Shown: one piece after another, positions 11,001-22,198 of the stretch
Layout: each line of letters begins with the position of its first letter
Numbering within the stretch: position 1 is the first letter of the stretch
Assembly: GCA_001557505.1 (NCBI GenBank)
Contig: LSAX01000004.1
Span: 2,108,001-2,172,000, forward strand
Length of the DNA stretch: 64,000 bases
Source: Reticulascus tulasneorum
Taxonomy: Eukaryota; Ascomycota; Sordariomycetes; Glomerellales; Reticulascaceae
Direction of reading: 5' to 3'
Position numbers and translations under genes: made by a program
Notes under the pieces: model-generated
Seen by the model: only the letters and a program-made list of their open reading frames with translations
Database searches by the model: none
What the model was told of the DNA's origin: nothing

Positions 11001-13958
11001 TGTCCTTCACGCTCCCCCACGTTCGGGCCGGATTGAGAACAAAGTCCTAAGCCGTTCATCCTCAATGGTCCCTGGACAGGCTTTCTGTGTCGCCAGTCGT
11101 CCGTCAGGACGTCTCGCCGGCAGATCTCCGAGCCCCTTTTCTACTCCTCGAAGCTGAACGAAACAAGTTTGTGAAGTGTGGGATGCATTCGCCATTCCAA
11201 GTTGGTATTGCAGCACGGGTTGCTTGGAGCGCATTCGGTGGCTCTGCCGTAAACTGCCTAGTCTCTTACCAGTAGCTGGCCCATTGGCAATCTCAAACGT
11301 ACCAATAACAGGAATGTGTTATATCTATTTCTCCTATTTAAGTACGAGGCAAGCCCAAGGATGCGAGTTGGGACATATGTCCTTCTGTATCCTCTTGCCA
11401 AAGTATGGCACTTAATTCATCGATTACTGGATTTATTGTCACCCCCGGCGAGCGTCCCTGAGTATTTCGCGAATGGTTCCACCATTACTACGACCCTAGT
11501 GAGGTGTTTTGTCTGCGGAATTCGTTGGGAGTCTTGCCAAAGCACAGTCATCACGAAGCTCCTCTGACAGTCGAACAAACTAATCAATTGGCAAAAGTCG
11601 GAACACCAATGCTGAGCAAGTCCTGGAAACTGCGAATGCTACTTTGATCACCCCTGATTCAGGCAAGCAGACGACGCAGAGATACTATCACCGGGGAACG
11701 AAACCCAGCTGCCAGAGGAGAGCGAATTGCCAATTCGTCGAGTACCATCATCACTCCTATACGATCTTGCGCGTATGCTATCATCTCGGGAGACTGATTC
11801 TACGTAAGAGACCTCAAGTATGCCTGTCGTTGACTTGGAGAGGAGAGCAACGAGATCTATTGACCCACCCTCCGCTTTGGAGCCTCTAAACTACTGCCGA
11901 CATAGCAGCTCTAGATAGTGCCAGTCATTGTCCCTCTCCCAATGGCAATGCTGGAATCCGTTGTACGATCTCAAGCGATCCCGAAGCCTTTTCCCTCGAT
12001 CAACACTTCGTAAAGAGCAAAGTTTGCGATACCAGCGTCAAGTCGCGTGTCTGTCCACGCCTCCCTACCCCCGAGTCGATTGCTACCATCGACTGAAATG
12101 GCACTGCGAGCACGTCTAATCGAGGGAAACTGATTCATACTTTACACGTAGATGGCTTCAGGGGATGTAGTCGCCCGCGCCAGTTGCCAGTCTTGGTTGG
12201 GAAGATCACGCATCTTTCCACTCGTGCATAGGCAGTTGAAAGCAACGATGGTATTCGAAGAATGATCGTCTGTAGAAGCTCATGATAGTAGTAGATATCT
12301 GTTTCCTGCATAAGTTCTTGTTCTAGCTATCTGTAATGCCTAAGGATCATCTCTAGTAGTCCTAGAAACGGCTGCTTGGCTAGTCGCAGGTTTATGGAAT
12401 GTCCAGCCATCTCCATTCACATCCTTGAGATAGCTTTCCTAGTATTGGAGGCGACACAGAGCGTCAGATTTAAGACATTCACGTCTGAGATGATACTCTC
12501 GTAGATTCTCTTCCTTCCCAACAATGGCCTCAGACTGCTCGTGCGTATCCGCTCTGAGTGGGCAGATACCCCCACCAGTTCCCTTGATCAGCGAGGGCAC
12601 CCATGGACGGGAGATCACTCTCAAGCCAAGCACTGCTAGCAAGTCGTACGATTCCAATGCTCCCCCAAAAATGACACAATCCAGACGGTTTAGCGTAGCA
12701 AGGTCTGGCTGTACGGCACCATGATGTATAATCGCTGTATAATCAAACATTCCACCCACGAGACGAGCTCCGCCACCTATCGGTGCCCAATTCCATTCCG
12801 CTATCTGCAGTCATCGGCGACCTCTGTCGCCATTTGCCAAAGCAGAAGGGAGCCTAATTCCATCATGGCATTCCACGGCCCAAGTTCACTACAGATGTAG
12901 CGTCGTTGTACCATTTCAGCCCCCGTTGCGTCGGTCCGGCCCATCACTAGCGCCAACAACGTTGACGTGGAGGGTGGGCAGGCGGGAGAGGCAGACAGGT
13001 CACACGCATACCAGACAGATGCCGCTTCTGCGAGTCATCTCGAGCGGAGCTACACCCATAGGTTCCTCCACCGCCTCTTGAGCCTCATCGCCGCGAGTGC
13101 GAGTTCCCAAGGTGTGTCGGGCAGCAAGATGAGGGTTCTGCCTTGTTTCCCTTCTTGCTTTGCCTGGCGTGCATTGCATTCTTCATGCAGAGATCGCTGT
13201 GACGCATGTCGACAGCAGGGAGGCTGAGCAGAAGATGAAGCAGGCTGTCATTCGATCTTTCGATCTGACAACTGACCGATCAGACACGATTCTCTAACTA
13301 CACCCGGCCCTTAGCTCTATCACAGTCGGAAGAGCCGAAGAGGCAAGGCATACAGCTCCCGGCTTTGGAATGGCAGTTGGAGATAAGTCTAGGCTGATCG
13401 ACAACCGCTCTTAGCTTCCTGCCATTAAACCTTGGGAAAAGGAGACACCGGAAGACCTGCGTCCGGAGGGTGTGTCTACAAAGGGGGCGGCAAAGGTCCA
13501 CAACCAACCCCCGTACCGAGCCTTGAGCGCCTGTTAGCATTGGACAAAGAAGGTAAGCTTCAAGTTTACTGATTTGATTGGGCCTAATAGACGCCATGCC
13601 TGGTCATGTCTATCACTAGGTAATAATGTGGTTGATACAGGGGGTTCGCTTTTAGCACGACCTTCAAGCGTCAAAGCCTTCCTGGTATAATAAGGAGCTT
13701 CAATGAAGTCCGCGGGTATATACTGAATCCAAAAAGAAGAAAAGGAATGGTGCAGGGTTCCGTAAGTCTCGAGTTCAAGATATCGTGTCCATCCGCCATG
13801 TTGAGCATACTCGTTTCACACCAACCATGAGCGCCTCCTCCGCTGACACGGACACCCAATTGTGCCAAACCCTGTCCTGGTATCATCGCCCTCAAAGAAA
13901 TAGTTGCCAAAGTTGGGCAATGTGTTTTGTAATCCAAACATTCTAGGTCCAATCCCGT
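7953..13958. other. Gene-poor stretch, no supported gene
   Basis: About 6 kb with no open frame that I can attach to a family or extend by convincing splice sites. It holds a cluster of AGGTA/TACCT words (9591-9727). On the minus strand around 12439-12800 a frame contains a GGA-type motif (VIFGGA) vaguely like adenylate-forming enzymes, but the context does not hold up. Confidence 0.5.
9591..9727. repeat. Cluster of TACCTAGG / AGGTAGGTACC words
   Basis: Imperfect, interspersed copies of AAGTACCT, GTAGGTACCCAGGTAAGG and related words occur here. The same short self-complementary vocabulary (AGGTAGGTACC / TACCTAGG) returns at about 34525-34555, 35130-35205, 51670-51840, 52090-52175 and 52575-52605. 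It looks like dispersed simple-sequence seeds rather than a transposon. Confidence 0.6.
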
Positions 13959-15789
13959 CTAGTTGCCAGTAGGTGTAGCGACGATTGTATCAGGAGACTC
14001 TCCATCAAAGTCAGTATCGACTGCACCAGGATCACGTATTTGCTGTGGCTTCTTCGGCGTCTCCGACCCTTCTCGAATCTGCTCTAGCCGCCAGGAGCTT
14101 TCCGCCTGCGTAGAAGGCCCCGCGGAGGCTTGAGCCGTCCCTTGCTCCGCGCTGTCCTTGGTCACCGCCGGCCCGTCTGTCGCCACCACGACGACTTCCT
14201 CCAACGGCGCTGTGGGTGGCTCCGGTATGTGCTTCAGTCGGCCATCCGCCGCAAGTATTTGCTTCGCCAACCCTCTCACCCCCTGAGCAATGACTTCCGG
14301 CCGCTCCCACGCCAAAAGGCCCGGCTTTCCAACGACACGATTCGAATGGACAACATCGAATCTGGCGTTCCCCCACCCCGGACAAGAATATGCGTTAGGA
14401 GCTGGCTGCGGTTGTAAGCTCTGCAGCTCAATATCCCCTTCCTCGCCCGCCTCGCTGTCGCCAAGAAACACCGATATTGCAACCTTCGGTTTTGTCGCGC
14501 TTTTCTTCTCTTCCTTTTCCACGTGATATACACAATGCGCCCAAAATCGCATAGCTGCCTCGGGGCCAGGAAGCCACGCCAACTCGGTGAAGTTGATGAT
14601 TTCAGCGGGCGTGAATTCATGCTTGGGGCCTAGCACGCGAAGCGCCTTGAGGACGAAGACGAGCAGCCCTGTGGGGGAGTCGCAGAGCGCATACGCCAAC
14701 GTATTCGGCTCACTCAGGCCGAATCGGTTCAGACCAAGATGCGCAGGCGTGAGATCCTTCTTCGGCTTTCGAACGCCACCGGAGCGGTCCAAAGCAGAGA
14801 AGTCCTCCTGGCTGTATCCCAGGATGGGGGCTTGAAAGAAGTGGGCAATGGACCACTTCGTCCACTCCCACGGTGCCTCTTGCACCCTTGGCGCGAAAAG
14901 TGGGGGGCTGATGAAATGAGTCCCAAGACAAGACGTGGCGTAATGGGTTGCGAGATAATTTGCCAATTTCCAGTCTATCTCTGCGGGGCTGGAGGATGCC
15001 GGGCCGGTGTTGGTCGCTAGGTAGTAGGGATACGAGAGCCGGGCCATTAGCACGTTGAGTATCTCCGCCGTGGTGGATATCAGAGAGGTGTTGTTCGGGA
15101 GAGCATCACTGAAGCCGAGACCTGGCAGAGAGGGGATGACGAGATGGAAGGGCTGGTTGTTCGCTGCATCTTCGGGCTCCGTGAAGAGCTTCACCAGGTG
15201 GCCGAGGGAAAGATTGGTGAAGGGGAAGGGGGGGATGAGAAGTAAAGGCACGGCGTGCTCATGAGACGACCGAGCGTGGATGAAGTGGATTCTGATGGGT
15301 GCTTCTGATTCCGGGATGGAGATTCCCGTGCGGAATTGTGGCAGTTCATTGAGAACCTCTTCCTGAGTTCTCCATGAATATTGTTCCAACCTGGGACGCT
15401 GGTTAGCAGCTGGAGCTTTTATTACAAGCAACGCTAAGGGGACTCTCGACTCATGTCCCAATTTGCAGCGGCCAGGACGGATTGTTAGAAAGAAAAAAAG
15501 ACATACCAAAAGTCAATCAGAGGCTCGACTTGAGGTTTCGGCTCCCACCAGTCTTTCGACTGCGGACCGACCTCATGGGGCAATCTGGTGATCTCTAATT
15601 TCTGGCGAGTGAGGTCAAGATATTTGCTCGACACCTAACAAAATTCGCGTCAGTTCCGGGTAGTCCCCAGCAGGTGGTGTGGGATAAAGAGATCGGCGCC
15701 CACCGGGGGAAAACCACACTCACGTGAATTCTGTACGGCTTAATTTCGTCGCCGGCTGCAGGTCTGCCGCCCATATCCTCGTCCGCCAT
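13959..15789 (-). CDS. Epoxide-hydrolase-fold (EHN domain) protein, catalytically degenerate
   Basis: Three exons on the minus strand (15789-15724, 15634-15507, 15390-13959) give 541 aa. The start is the ATG of MADEDMGGRP. Residues about 20-130 match the epoxide hydrolase N-terminal (EHN) domain and the following alpha/beta-hydrolase fold is recognisable from the well kept SLPGLGFSD (about 152-160). The catalytic features are missing: the oxyanion HGWP region reads IPPFPF (about 117-122), the nucleophile loop normally GGDWG reads NTGPASSS (about 192-199), and the place of the catalytic His (GH before the final helix) reads GKPGLLAWERPE. About 110 residues of disordered tail follow. The family catalyses opening of epoxides by water through an Asp ester; this copy probably cannot. 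It may be a binding or scaffold protein. Its transcript runs towards a gene-free region. Confidence 0.8.
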
Positions 15790-17285
15790 GGTCGCATGCG
15801 CAAATGTAACGAGCGCTATATGGTTACAGGACAAAAAACGTGCATTCGGGAGTCGATCCCATTCACGACACGACACGACACGACTGTAGTAAAGAAGAAA
15901 AAAACCACACACGAGAACCAAAATAAACAGTGAAGAGAAACAATGGGGAAGAAAACAAATCACCGGGCCTTGGAGATGGGCGGAAACTATTAACCAAGCC
16001 AGATTAATATGCCAGTCTCATATGAAGGACGAATTAAGGGTCAACGTCCGTGGCTTGACCCTTGCCCGTATGCCACAAGTCATCCTCCCCCCATCCCCCA
16101 GCTGCTGCTCACGCTGCTTTCTTGTTTCCATGCCTCTTTTTTGACCTCGTCCCGCTTCAATCCCTGTCCGTTCGAGATCTCCAAGGGTCCCTGACTGGCT
16201 CCAGCGGGCCGGTCGATTCCAGACCCTGATTTTTTAGGGTCGTAGATGCTGAAACATGAGGTAGCGCAGTACGAATCACCCGCGCATTCGGAAATGATTT
16301 TCTGGGGGTGTCGACCACGCTTTGCCGGATCTGATTGCTGTGACTGTACGGTAGTCCGGCTTCCCAACTCGAAAGGTCTTGTTCTGTCGGTCTAGATGCA
16401 CCACTGCGAGACAAAATCAAGGCACAAGGTCTGGGGGTGATGCATTACCTTCCGTAAACGTCGATTGATTGGGCAGAGCCGCTCTTGTAGTAATTCGTGG
16501 CACACACTCGCCACACAGCCACATTGCCACATTTACGTGTCTCCCAGGTTTGGGGCGCGGTACCTACAGTCCAGAGTACCAGGATGGTGAGGAAGTCATT
16601 TCCATTTGCGCTGTCGGTCTGGATGTACATGGACCTACGTAGTGAATGCTCTGTAATGACATTGTGTTACGCAGAGCTTAAGCGACTCTGAGGTCAAACG
16701 CTCATGGTTTCTAAGCTCATTAAATTGGCCCCAGCCTCCAACATCTTTCGACATGCAGGTACTGTACGCGTTGCTCTCGCCACAACTGCGCTTCTGTGCT
16801 TCTAGTGTGCTTGTCCGCCGCCTCAGTGCTTCTTCCCCAGCCTGACCGCCACAGTCTTGGTGTGTGGTCTCCTTACAAATCAACCGAGCTTCGTAAGAAG
16901 CTGTGCGCCGCATTCTGCCAATATCGCATTTCAGCACGTGGAATACGGTCCTCTCCCAAGACAGCTTGGGTACAGCAAAGTCTTGCCATCCAACTCCATG
17001 CCATCCATCAGCCATCGCTCCAGCCCGACCTTGGCAGGGGAGACGTCCCTAACCCTATTAAAAATCCCTACGTAGAAGGCGGGGGCGGCCTGTCAAGATG
17101 AGGAGTCGTGCATCTGCCCAATCGCCAACGAACACTGCAGCTTGCCCGGAGATGGGTTGAGGTAGCCGCAGGTAATGCTGATATTTCAGGTTTGATACAC
17201 TTCCTTGATATCCCTTTGATTTGCTGGATTGCCGGCGCGCAGACACTGACGCTGGTAGTTCAGCGCCATAGCTCGCAGTGCAATC
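15790..17285. other. Intergenic between hydrolase-like gene and HID1
   Basis: It contains the promoter of the minus-strand hydrolase-like gene on the left and the 3' flank of HID1 on the right. No further gene, RNA or repeat is recognised. A short CACGACACGA repeat lies at about 15865-15882. Confidence 0.5.
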
Positions 17286-20171
17286 TCATCCAGTCCTTGG
17301 CGGTGGACTCACGGGTGAGGCTCCAGGAGCTCCACGCAAGTTCATTGCTCCAATACGGGAAACAATGTTGCTGCCCACAGCGTCGACAGCACCTCGAGGC
17401 GAGGTGAGAGTGGGGCCTGCAGCGGCTGTCTCTTGGACACGGAACAGTTTGATTCCTGTGCCGTTCCAGATCCCAACAGTTCCTTTGGAGACTTGCATTT
17501 CGCTACTGAAAACGAAACTCCACACCAGGGACTCATACCAGCCAAGCGCCAGCTGAGACCACTCAAAAGAGTGAACCCGAATTGGTGGCGAATCTACCCC
17601 GACAAGCTCTATCTCCTGGATCCTTTGTAAAGTATCTCGAGAGGCCGGCTCGCCTGCTAGTGCTTGTCTGGGCAGCAGAGCCGACACTTGCTGAATCAAC
17701 GAAAGGATGGTGTGAAGCGGTAATTCTGGCAACCAGCTGTCAATCCACTGCGCGGTCGGCTCGAAACCGCCGCTTTGGGATTGGCCACTGGCAGAAATTC
17801 CACCGAGGCTTGTGGTGCTGTTCTGCCTGGAGAATGCGTTCACGCCGGCAGGTCTCTTTCCCCTCGCCTTTTCCGACATTCCACGCAGCTGGACGGGCAC
17901 AGCATCTTCCACGTTCGATGCTTGCGAAGATGCCACGGATGGATTCTCACTCGTGGTTGACTGCGCTGGAGTTGGTCGGTGGTCGTCGTCACTATCATCC
18001 TCATCATCTCCTATGGCAAAGGTTCCATCCTCTTCCTGCACGTCGCTTAGACTAGGTGACCGAGGATGTGGTGTCGTCGGACTTCGAACACTATCAACGG
18101 AGCTCCTGACCGAAGCGGAATCCAATCCGTCGCCACTTGTTGCTGTTTCCTTTCTGCGTCGGTTTCGCCTTTCTATTTCCTCCTGTCCACTCTCAAGGGT
18201 GAACGTACGCAAAGCCTCGATCCGCTTCTTGTTTCGGAGGATTGCATATATCAAGTCGGGATTTTCTGGTAACTGGTTAGCATTTCATTGCATGACCTAG
18301 CTTACGGAACCAATGAGGGAGCGGATGCGTATGAGCACGACGAATATAATCTGAGGTAACGCTTACTTTTGTACTGGTGTTCAATGATCGAGTTGATGGA
18401 CTCCAACAAAGATCGAAGTAGATCGTGATTCGTCTCGTTTGCTAGAAGAAAAGAAGGCGAAGACATGGAAGAGAACAGTTGCACGAGTTTAGAGCTGGAT
18501 GTATAACTCAACCCTTCAAGGTAAGCGGCAATGTTGTTGATAACAGCGAGGAGGGCTGGATAAATTGCCGACAATTTGCCTTGGCTCGTAGTTATGAGAT
18601 TGTAGATTGACTACCAAATGTCAGTGATAAGAAGCAGCAAGGAGGACTTGGGGACCTGCGCACGTGTATCAGGAAGTCCGCATAGGTGCCTTTGAAGCCG
18701 GGGATTTTGATGGACGCGGGGAGGCTATCTTGACCCTCGAAGTTCTGATTCAAGTTTACGCCGAAGTTTTTCTCGACACTCAGCGTCTGGAGCAAGAAGG
18801 CGCACATACGCACGACCCCTTGCTTTGATGCATCATTCTTGTACTCCAAGGCGTAAAACAGTGTGAGTATGACGAAGTCGTGAGCTCTCTCCGTGTCAAC
18901 GATGAAGGCGCGGAATCTTTTATTACATTGCGTTATTTCCCAAAAGAGCATGATAATCTCTGGCGCAAACTTTGCTGACGACTGAGTGCCGTAGAGGTAG
19001 GAGCTTTTCTCCTGGAGCGGTTGGTTCAGAATCCTCGTCATGCCATCCACGATGAACTGAAAATCTTGTGGCCGATGAAGACGTCCCAGAAAATGGCGAT
19101 AAAAGTTCTTTTGCGTTCCAATGCCGTTCTGTTCCGGTATCGGGTACAAGATGAACACAAGCAGGAGTTGGAGCGTGTACGTGACCAAGATCTGCTTCTC
19201 ATCCTTGAAGACCAAGGTGTTGTAAGGCACGCGCCAGCTCGCCGGGTTGTACTTTAATGTCTATTATAATCAGCGCCCCTTCTCGTGAAATGTTGCGAGG
19301 AAACCATACCGTGTTCAGAAGCGAACATAGGACTGACAGAACGACTTGCTTATCGGGACATGAACAGATATGCGTCAGAGCCCTGACTCCCTTATGCGGC
19401 AGCGCACTCGGGGTCATGTACATGGACTGTCCGACCATGGTCAGAAGCAGACGCAAGATTTCACAACGGTTGCTCTCGTACTCTTTCGTGGTAGCTACTG
19501 CAGTATTGCATCCAACGCCGCTCTGCCAGATAGCATAAGTAACTTTCGGGCGGCCATGAGGTTGCTTAGGTAAAGTGAGGTCGGAGAAAAAGAGCAAGTC
19601 AATCAGAGTATCGAGCAACTCTTCAGCCAATGGGCGCGCATCCTCGAACTCTGGCTCGTCTGGCTTCGGACGTCTCTGGCCTTCCTCGGACTCATCAAAG
19701 AGAACCTCGGGGGCAATGGATGCCTTCCTGGTTCGCTTCCGTCTTGCGCCCCAGAAGAATTGTTCTTCCCATGGTTGAAGTAACTCAGCCTCGTATATGT
19801 ATGGAAGGACTCGGGTGAGTATTCTTATACAATTGAGGGCATCTCGTTCGGGAGCAAGCTCGGGATCTGGAAAGGATGGGTGTTGTCGAAGTATGAAGAG
19901 ACGAGACGTCACAGCGAGTATGAGAGTTTCTAGATTTTCGATGGCCTTATCCCTCGTACGGCGTATGTCAGCAGCCGCAAAGAGACTGAAAATATCTTCG
20001 GAGGATTCGGGGAGCTCCCAAAACTAAGCGTTGTATTAGCAAAGAACTGGACAACGAGGTGAGGATGCAACTGACCGAAGTCCAGTACGGATCGTCGGCT
20101 GGGATATGTCTCTCTTCAGACAGCCTGAAGATGCCTTTCTTGAAGACAAGCTTCGAGTCGCTGGCACCCAT
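17286..20171 (-). CDS. HID1/Ecm30-type dymeclin-family protein
   Basis: Five exons on the minus strand (20171-20076, 20023-19310, 19260-18664, 18610-18367, 18265-17286) give about 876 aa. The family (animal HID1, yeast Ecm30; Hid1/dymeclin domain) acts at the medial/trans-Golgi in secretory cargo sorting. The N terminus MGASDSKLVFKKGIFRL parallels animal HID1 and carries an N-myristoylation signal (Gly2, Ser6). Other recognisable stretches are LLNTTLKYNPASWRVPYN across the exon 2/3 junction, ADFLIHSIYNLITT across exon 3/4, and NPDLIYAILRNKKRIEAL at the start of exon 5. An acidic, Ser-rich linker (about residues 570-680) separates the conserved core from a short C-terminal block that includes ALGWYESLVWSFVFSSEM. 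The third intron has a weak donor (GTGCGC), but only it keeps frame and homology. The C-terminal end is less certain because a GTGAGT donor-like site lies just before the TGA. Confidence 0.9.
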
Positions 20172-20775
20172 GATATCAGAGATCTGCCATGCCTTGACTT
20201 GGTCTTTCTGTAGTGTTTGGCGTGAGGTGAAGCTATGGAAGATGGTTAGGAAGGGTGGATCAGAGGTCAGAGGTTCTAGACCACCTGCACGCCCCGCTAG
20301 GTACCTATGTAGCTCCACCTGGCACAAACCAGATAGGCCTCTACAGGCGGGTGGCCAATGATAATAGAGGCGGTGGAGAACGGCACGATCCGCGACTGTG
20401 CCTGTCATCGTTGAAATAGATTGACTGGTGAATTTCACATCGTCCTGTAGGTATCATGAGTTCATATTACATTATCAGCCGCGCATGAAGGTGCACGCAA
20501 TAGGCTGACTCTAGGTTCTATCTGCGCCGAATCTCCAGGCGTTCGTCTACCACGAAAACGTCGCAGAAAGTTTCATCTCCCGGTGCATGCCACCAATATC
20601 TTACAACACGACTGCATGGGTCTTTCGACAAGCAGATTTCCTGGTCCTGCAATTCATGGGATCCAAGAGATTAGAAGATCGCGAGCCGCAAGGCTACTCA
20701 TTGCGCGGTGCAGAAACCCAGAATGCAGCACCACGATCCAGAGTCATAGATAGCAACGTGGCATATACCTTTCCT
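20172..20775. other. HID1 5' flank and 3' flank of the Pom34-like gene
   Basis: No gene is recognised. It must hold the HID1 promoter and leader and the end of the upstream minus-strand transcript. No clear TATA box was seen. A short GGTACCTATGTAGC word belongs to the dispersed TACCT vocabulary. Confidence 0.5.
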
Positions 20776-21619
20776 TCAATGTAACCAAGTGCTACCAGAA
20801 GACCGCCTCCCTCGCTCGTATAGCCACTTGTTATTCAGACCAACACTTGTGCGTTTGCCAACAGAAGGACTAGGCGTGCCGGGATCTGGGAAGATACTCG
20901 CAGCCGCAGGAGCCCCAAGCGGGCCAGGTGACCCCAGTGATGATCGACGATTTCCATTCAAGCCACCGGTAAACCTTGATGGGCTGTTGACTGCTGAGAA
21001 TGGGGATCCATTCGCACTCCCAGCTATGGCAGGACTTCCCCTTCCTGACATCGGTGAACTCGTATAGCTACCCTTGCTAGCGACAGATCCAGCAAGTGAT
21101 GGGGTTCGCGAGTATCGAGGTGGTGTGCTGTAGACGGCATTGGGGGTAGGGGCCACCGTGCTAGCTGGCAGTCCAAGGAGCTTTCGCTGGGCCGGTGTGA
21201 GAGGGATATCAGAAAGGCTGTCGGCCGGTCGAAATAGTGGTAGCAAGGCGATACCGATGTTTCCCCATGGTAGTAACTGTAGGAGAAAAAAAGCCCAGCT
21301 CAAGTATGCTCTTGCGGAACTGCCAAATCTGGGTTCTGGTTAGCATTCTGAGCACTACAGGCATGCCAAATACTTACAGCTGGGGGCTGGTATATGAGCG
21401 GGTCAGATGTCGTGCTGCCCATAATACTAGTATGCAGCCGATATTATATGAGATTCGTCGCACATTCTTCTCTGAAAACGTTGTCGCATTTCGTCGTCTC
21501 GTGATCTCGTCCAGGCGTGGGTGCCTCCATGTACCGGGGCTATCGACGAGTGGTGTGGGTTTTTGGGGTGTTGACTTGATCGGTGTGGTTGTAGCCACCC
21601 TACTTGCAAGAGCAGACAT
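20776..21619 (-). CDS. Pom34-like nuclear pore membrane protein (NPCC domain)
   Basis: Two exons on the minus strand (21619-21378 and 21328-20776) give about 264 aa. The protein starts MSALASRVATTT and shows PGTWRHPRLDEITRR followed by two transmembrane segments: one in exon 1 (about residues 57-75) and one in exon 2 (about 92-112, AYLSWAFFLLQLLPWGNIG). Then comes the conserved DIPLTPAQRKLLGLP and a Ser/Pro/Gly-rich tail ending near GRRSSGSTWLH. This architecture is that of fungal Pom34/NPCC-type pore-membrane proteins, which anchor the nuclear pore scaffold in the envelope. The intron has three possible AG acceptors. The first (exon start 21335) sits only a few bases after the branch point GCTAAC and puts the second membrane segment out of frame; the second (21328) keeps frame and is chosen. 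The gene is divergent from the AMP-binding gene with about 580 bp between starts. Confidence 0.75.
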
Positions 21620-22198
21620 GTCTATGCGGCCGGGGGTTGTGTATGAAGTCGCTGGGTGCGTGATTTGACTCTAAATACTAGTCGAGACCTATGTTTTGAT
21701 CGCAATTAGTACAGCTTCTGTAAGTGTCTGGTTTCGGCCAGCTTACCGAGTCGGATGGAAATGAACCTGCTATATGTTAGTATCCTCCTCGGGGGGAGCT
21801 GGCGTTCTTCCAAGAAAGCGTTGCTCCAATGCGCCGCTACTGGTATTGTTGGTGTTGAAGTTGGAGATGGCACAAAAACATAGCTGACGGCGCGGTTGCT
21901 GGTCAGGTACCTGAATCCAGTCATCCGCCACAACACTCCTCAGTAATTACATGTACACAAGTACCGACGCGAACAAGGATAGCCCCGCCACCTGCCAACA
22001 CATAGGCAATAATATCCCGACGTCCGTCGCAGCTCATTCGAAGGGTCCGCCAAAGCTGAAGCTCGATGATCCTTCGCATAATCCTCACGATTACCTCCCG
22101 CTTGCGTGTCTGAGATAGCTGGACTCCATGCTTCTTCCATAGCTCCACAGCTACTCGTTATATTTTTTGTTTCTCTACATTCCAGGAAACCGCCCAGG
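21620..22198. promoter_or_regulatory. Shared intergenic region of a divergent gene pair
   Basis: This 579-bp spacer separates the starts of the minus-strand Pom34-like gene and the plus-strand AMP-binding gene, so it must hold both promoters. The right 60 bases are pyrimidine-rich (TATATTTTTTGTTTCTCTAC) just before the plus-strand ATG. No shared operator-like palindrome was recognised. Confidence 0.5.

Noticed and set aside
12439..12810. Minus-strand frame with VIFGGA, resembling part of an adenylate-forming domain
   Set aside because: Only one short motif fits; the residues after it do not match the YGxTE region and no neighbouring fragments in other frames support a relic.
17582..18300. 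Plus-strand frames of 157-162 codons inside HID1
   Set aside because: They are antisense to conserved HID1 exons and show no domain.
21296..21335. Frameshift at a T7 run in the Pom34-like gene
   Set aside because: The apparent frameshift arises only if the first AG is used as acceptor. The next AG, at a more normal distance from the branch point, restores the frame without any sequence error.
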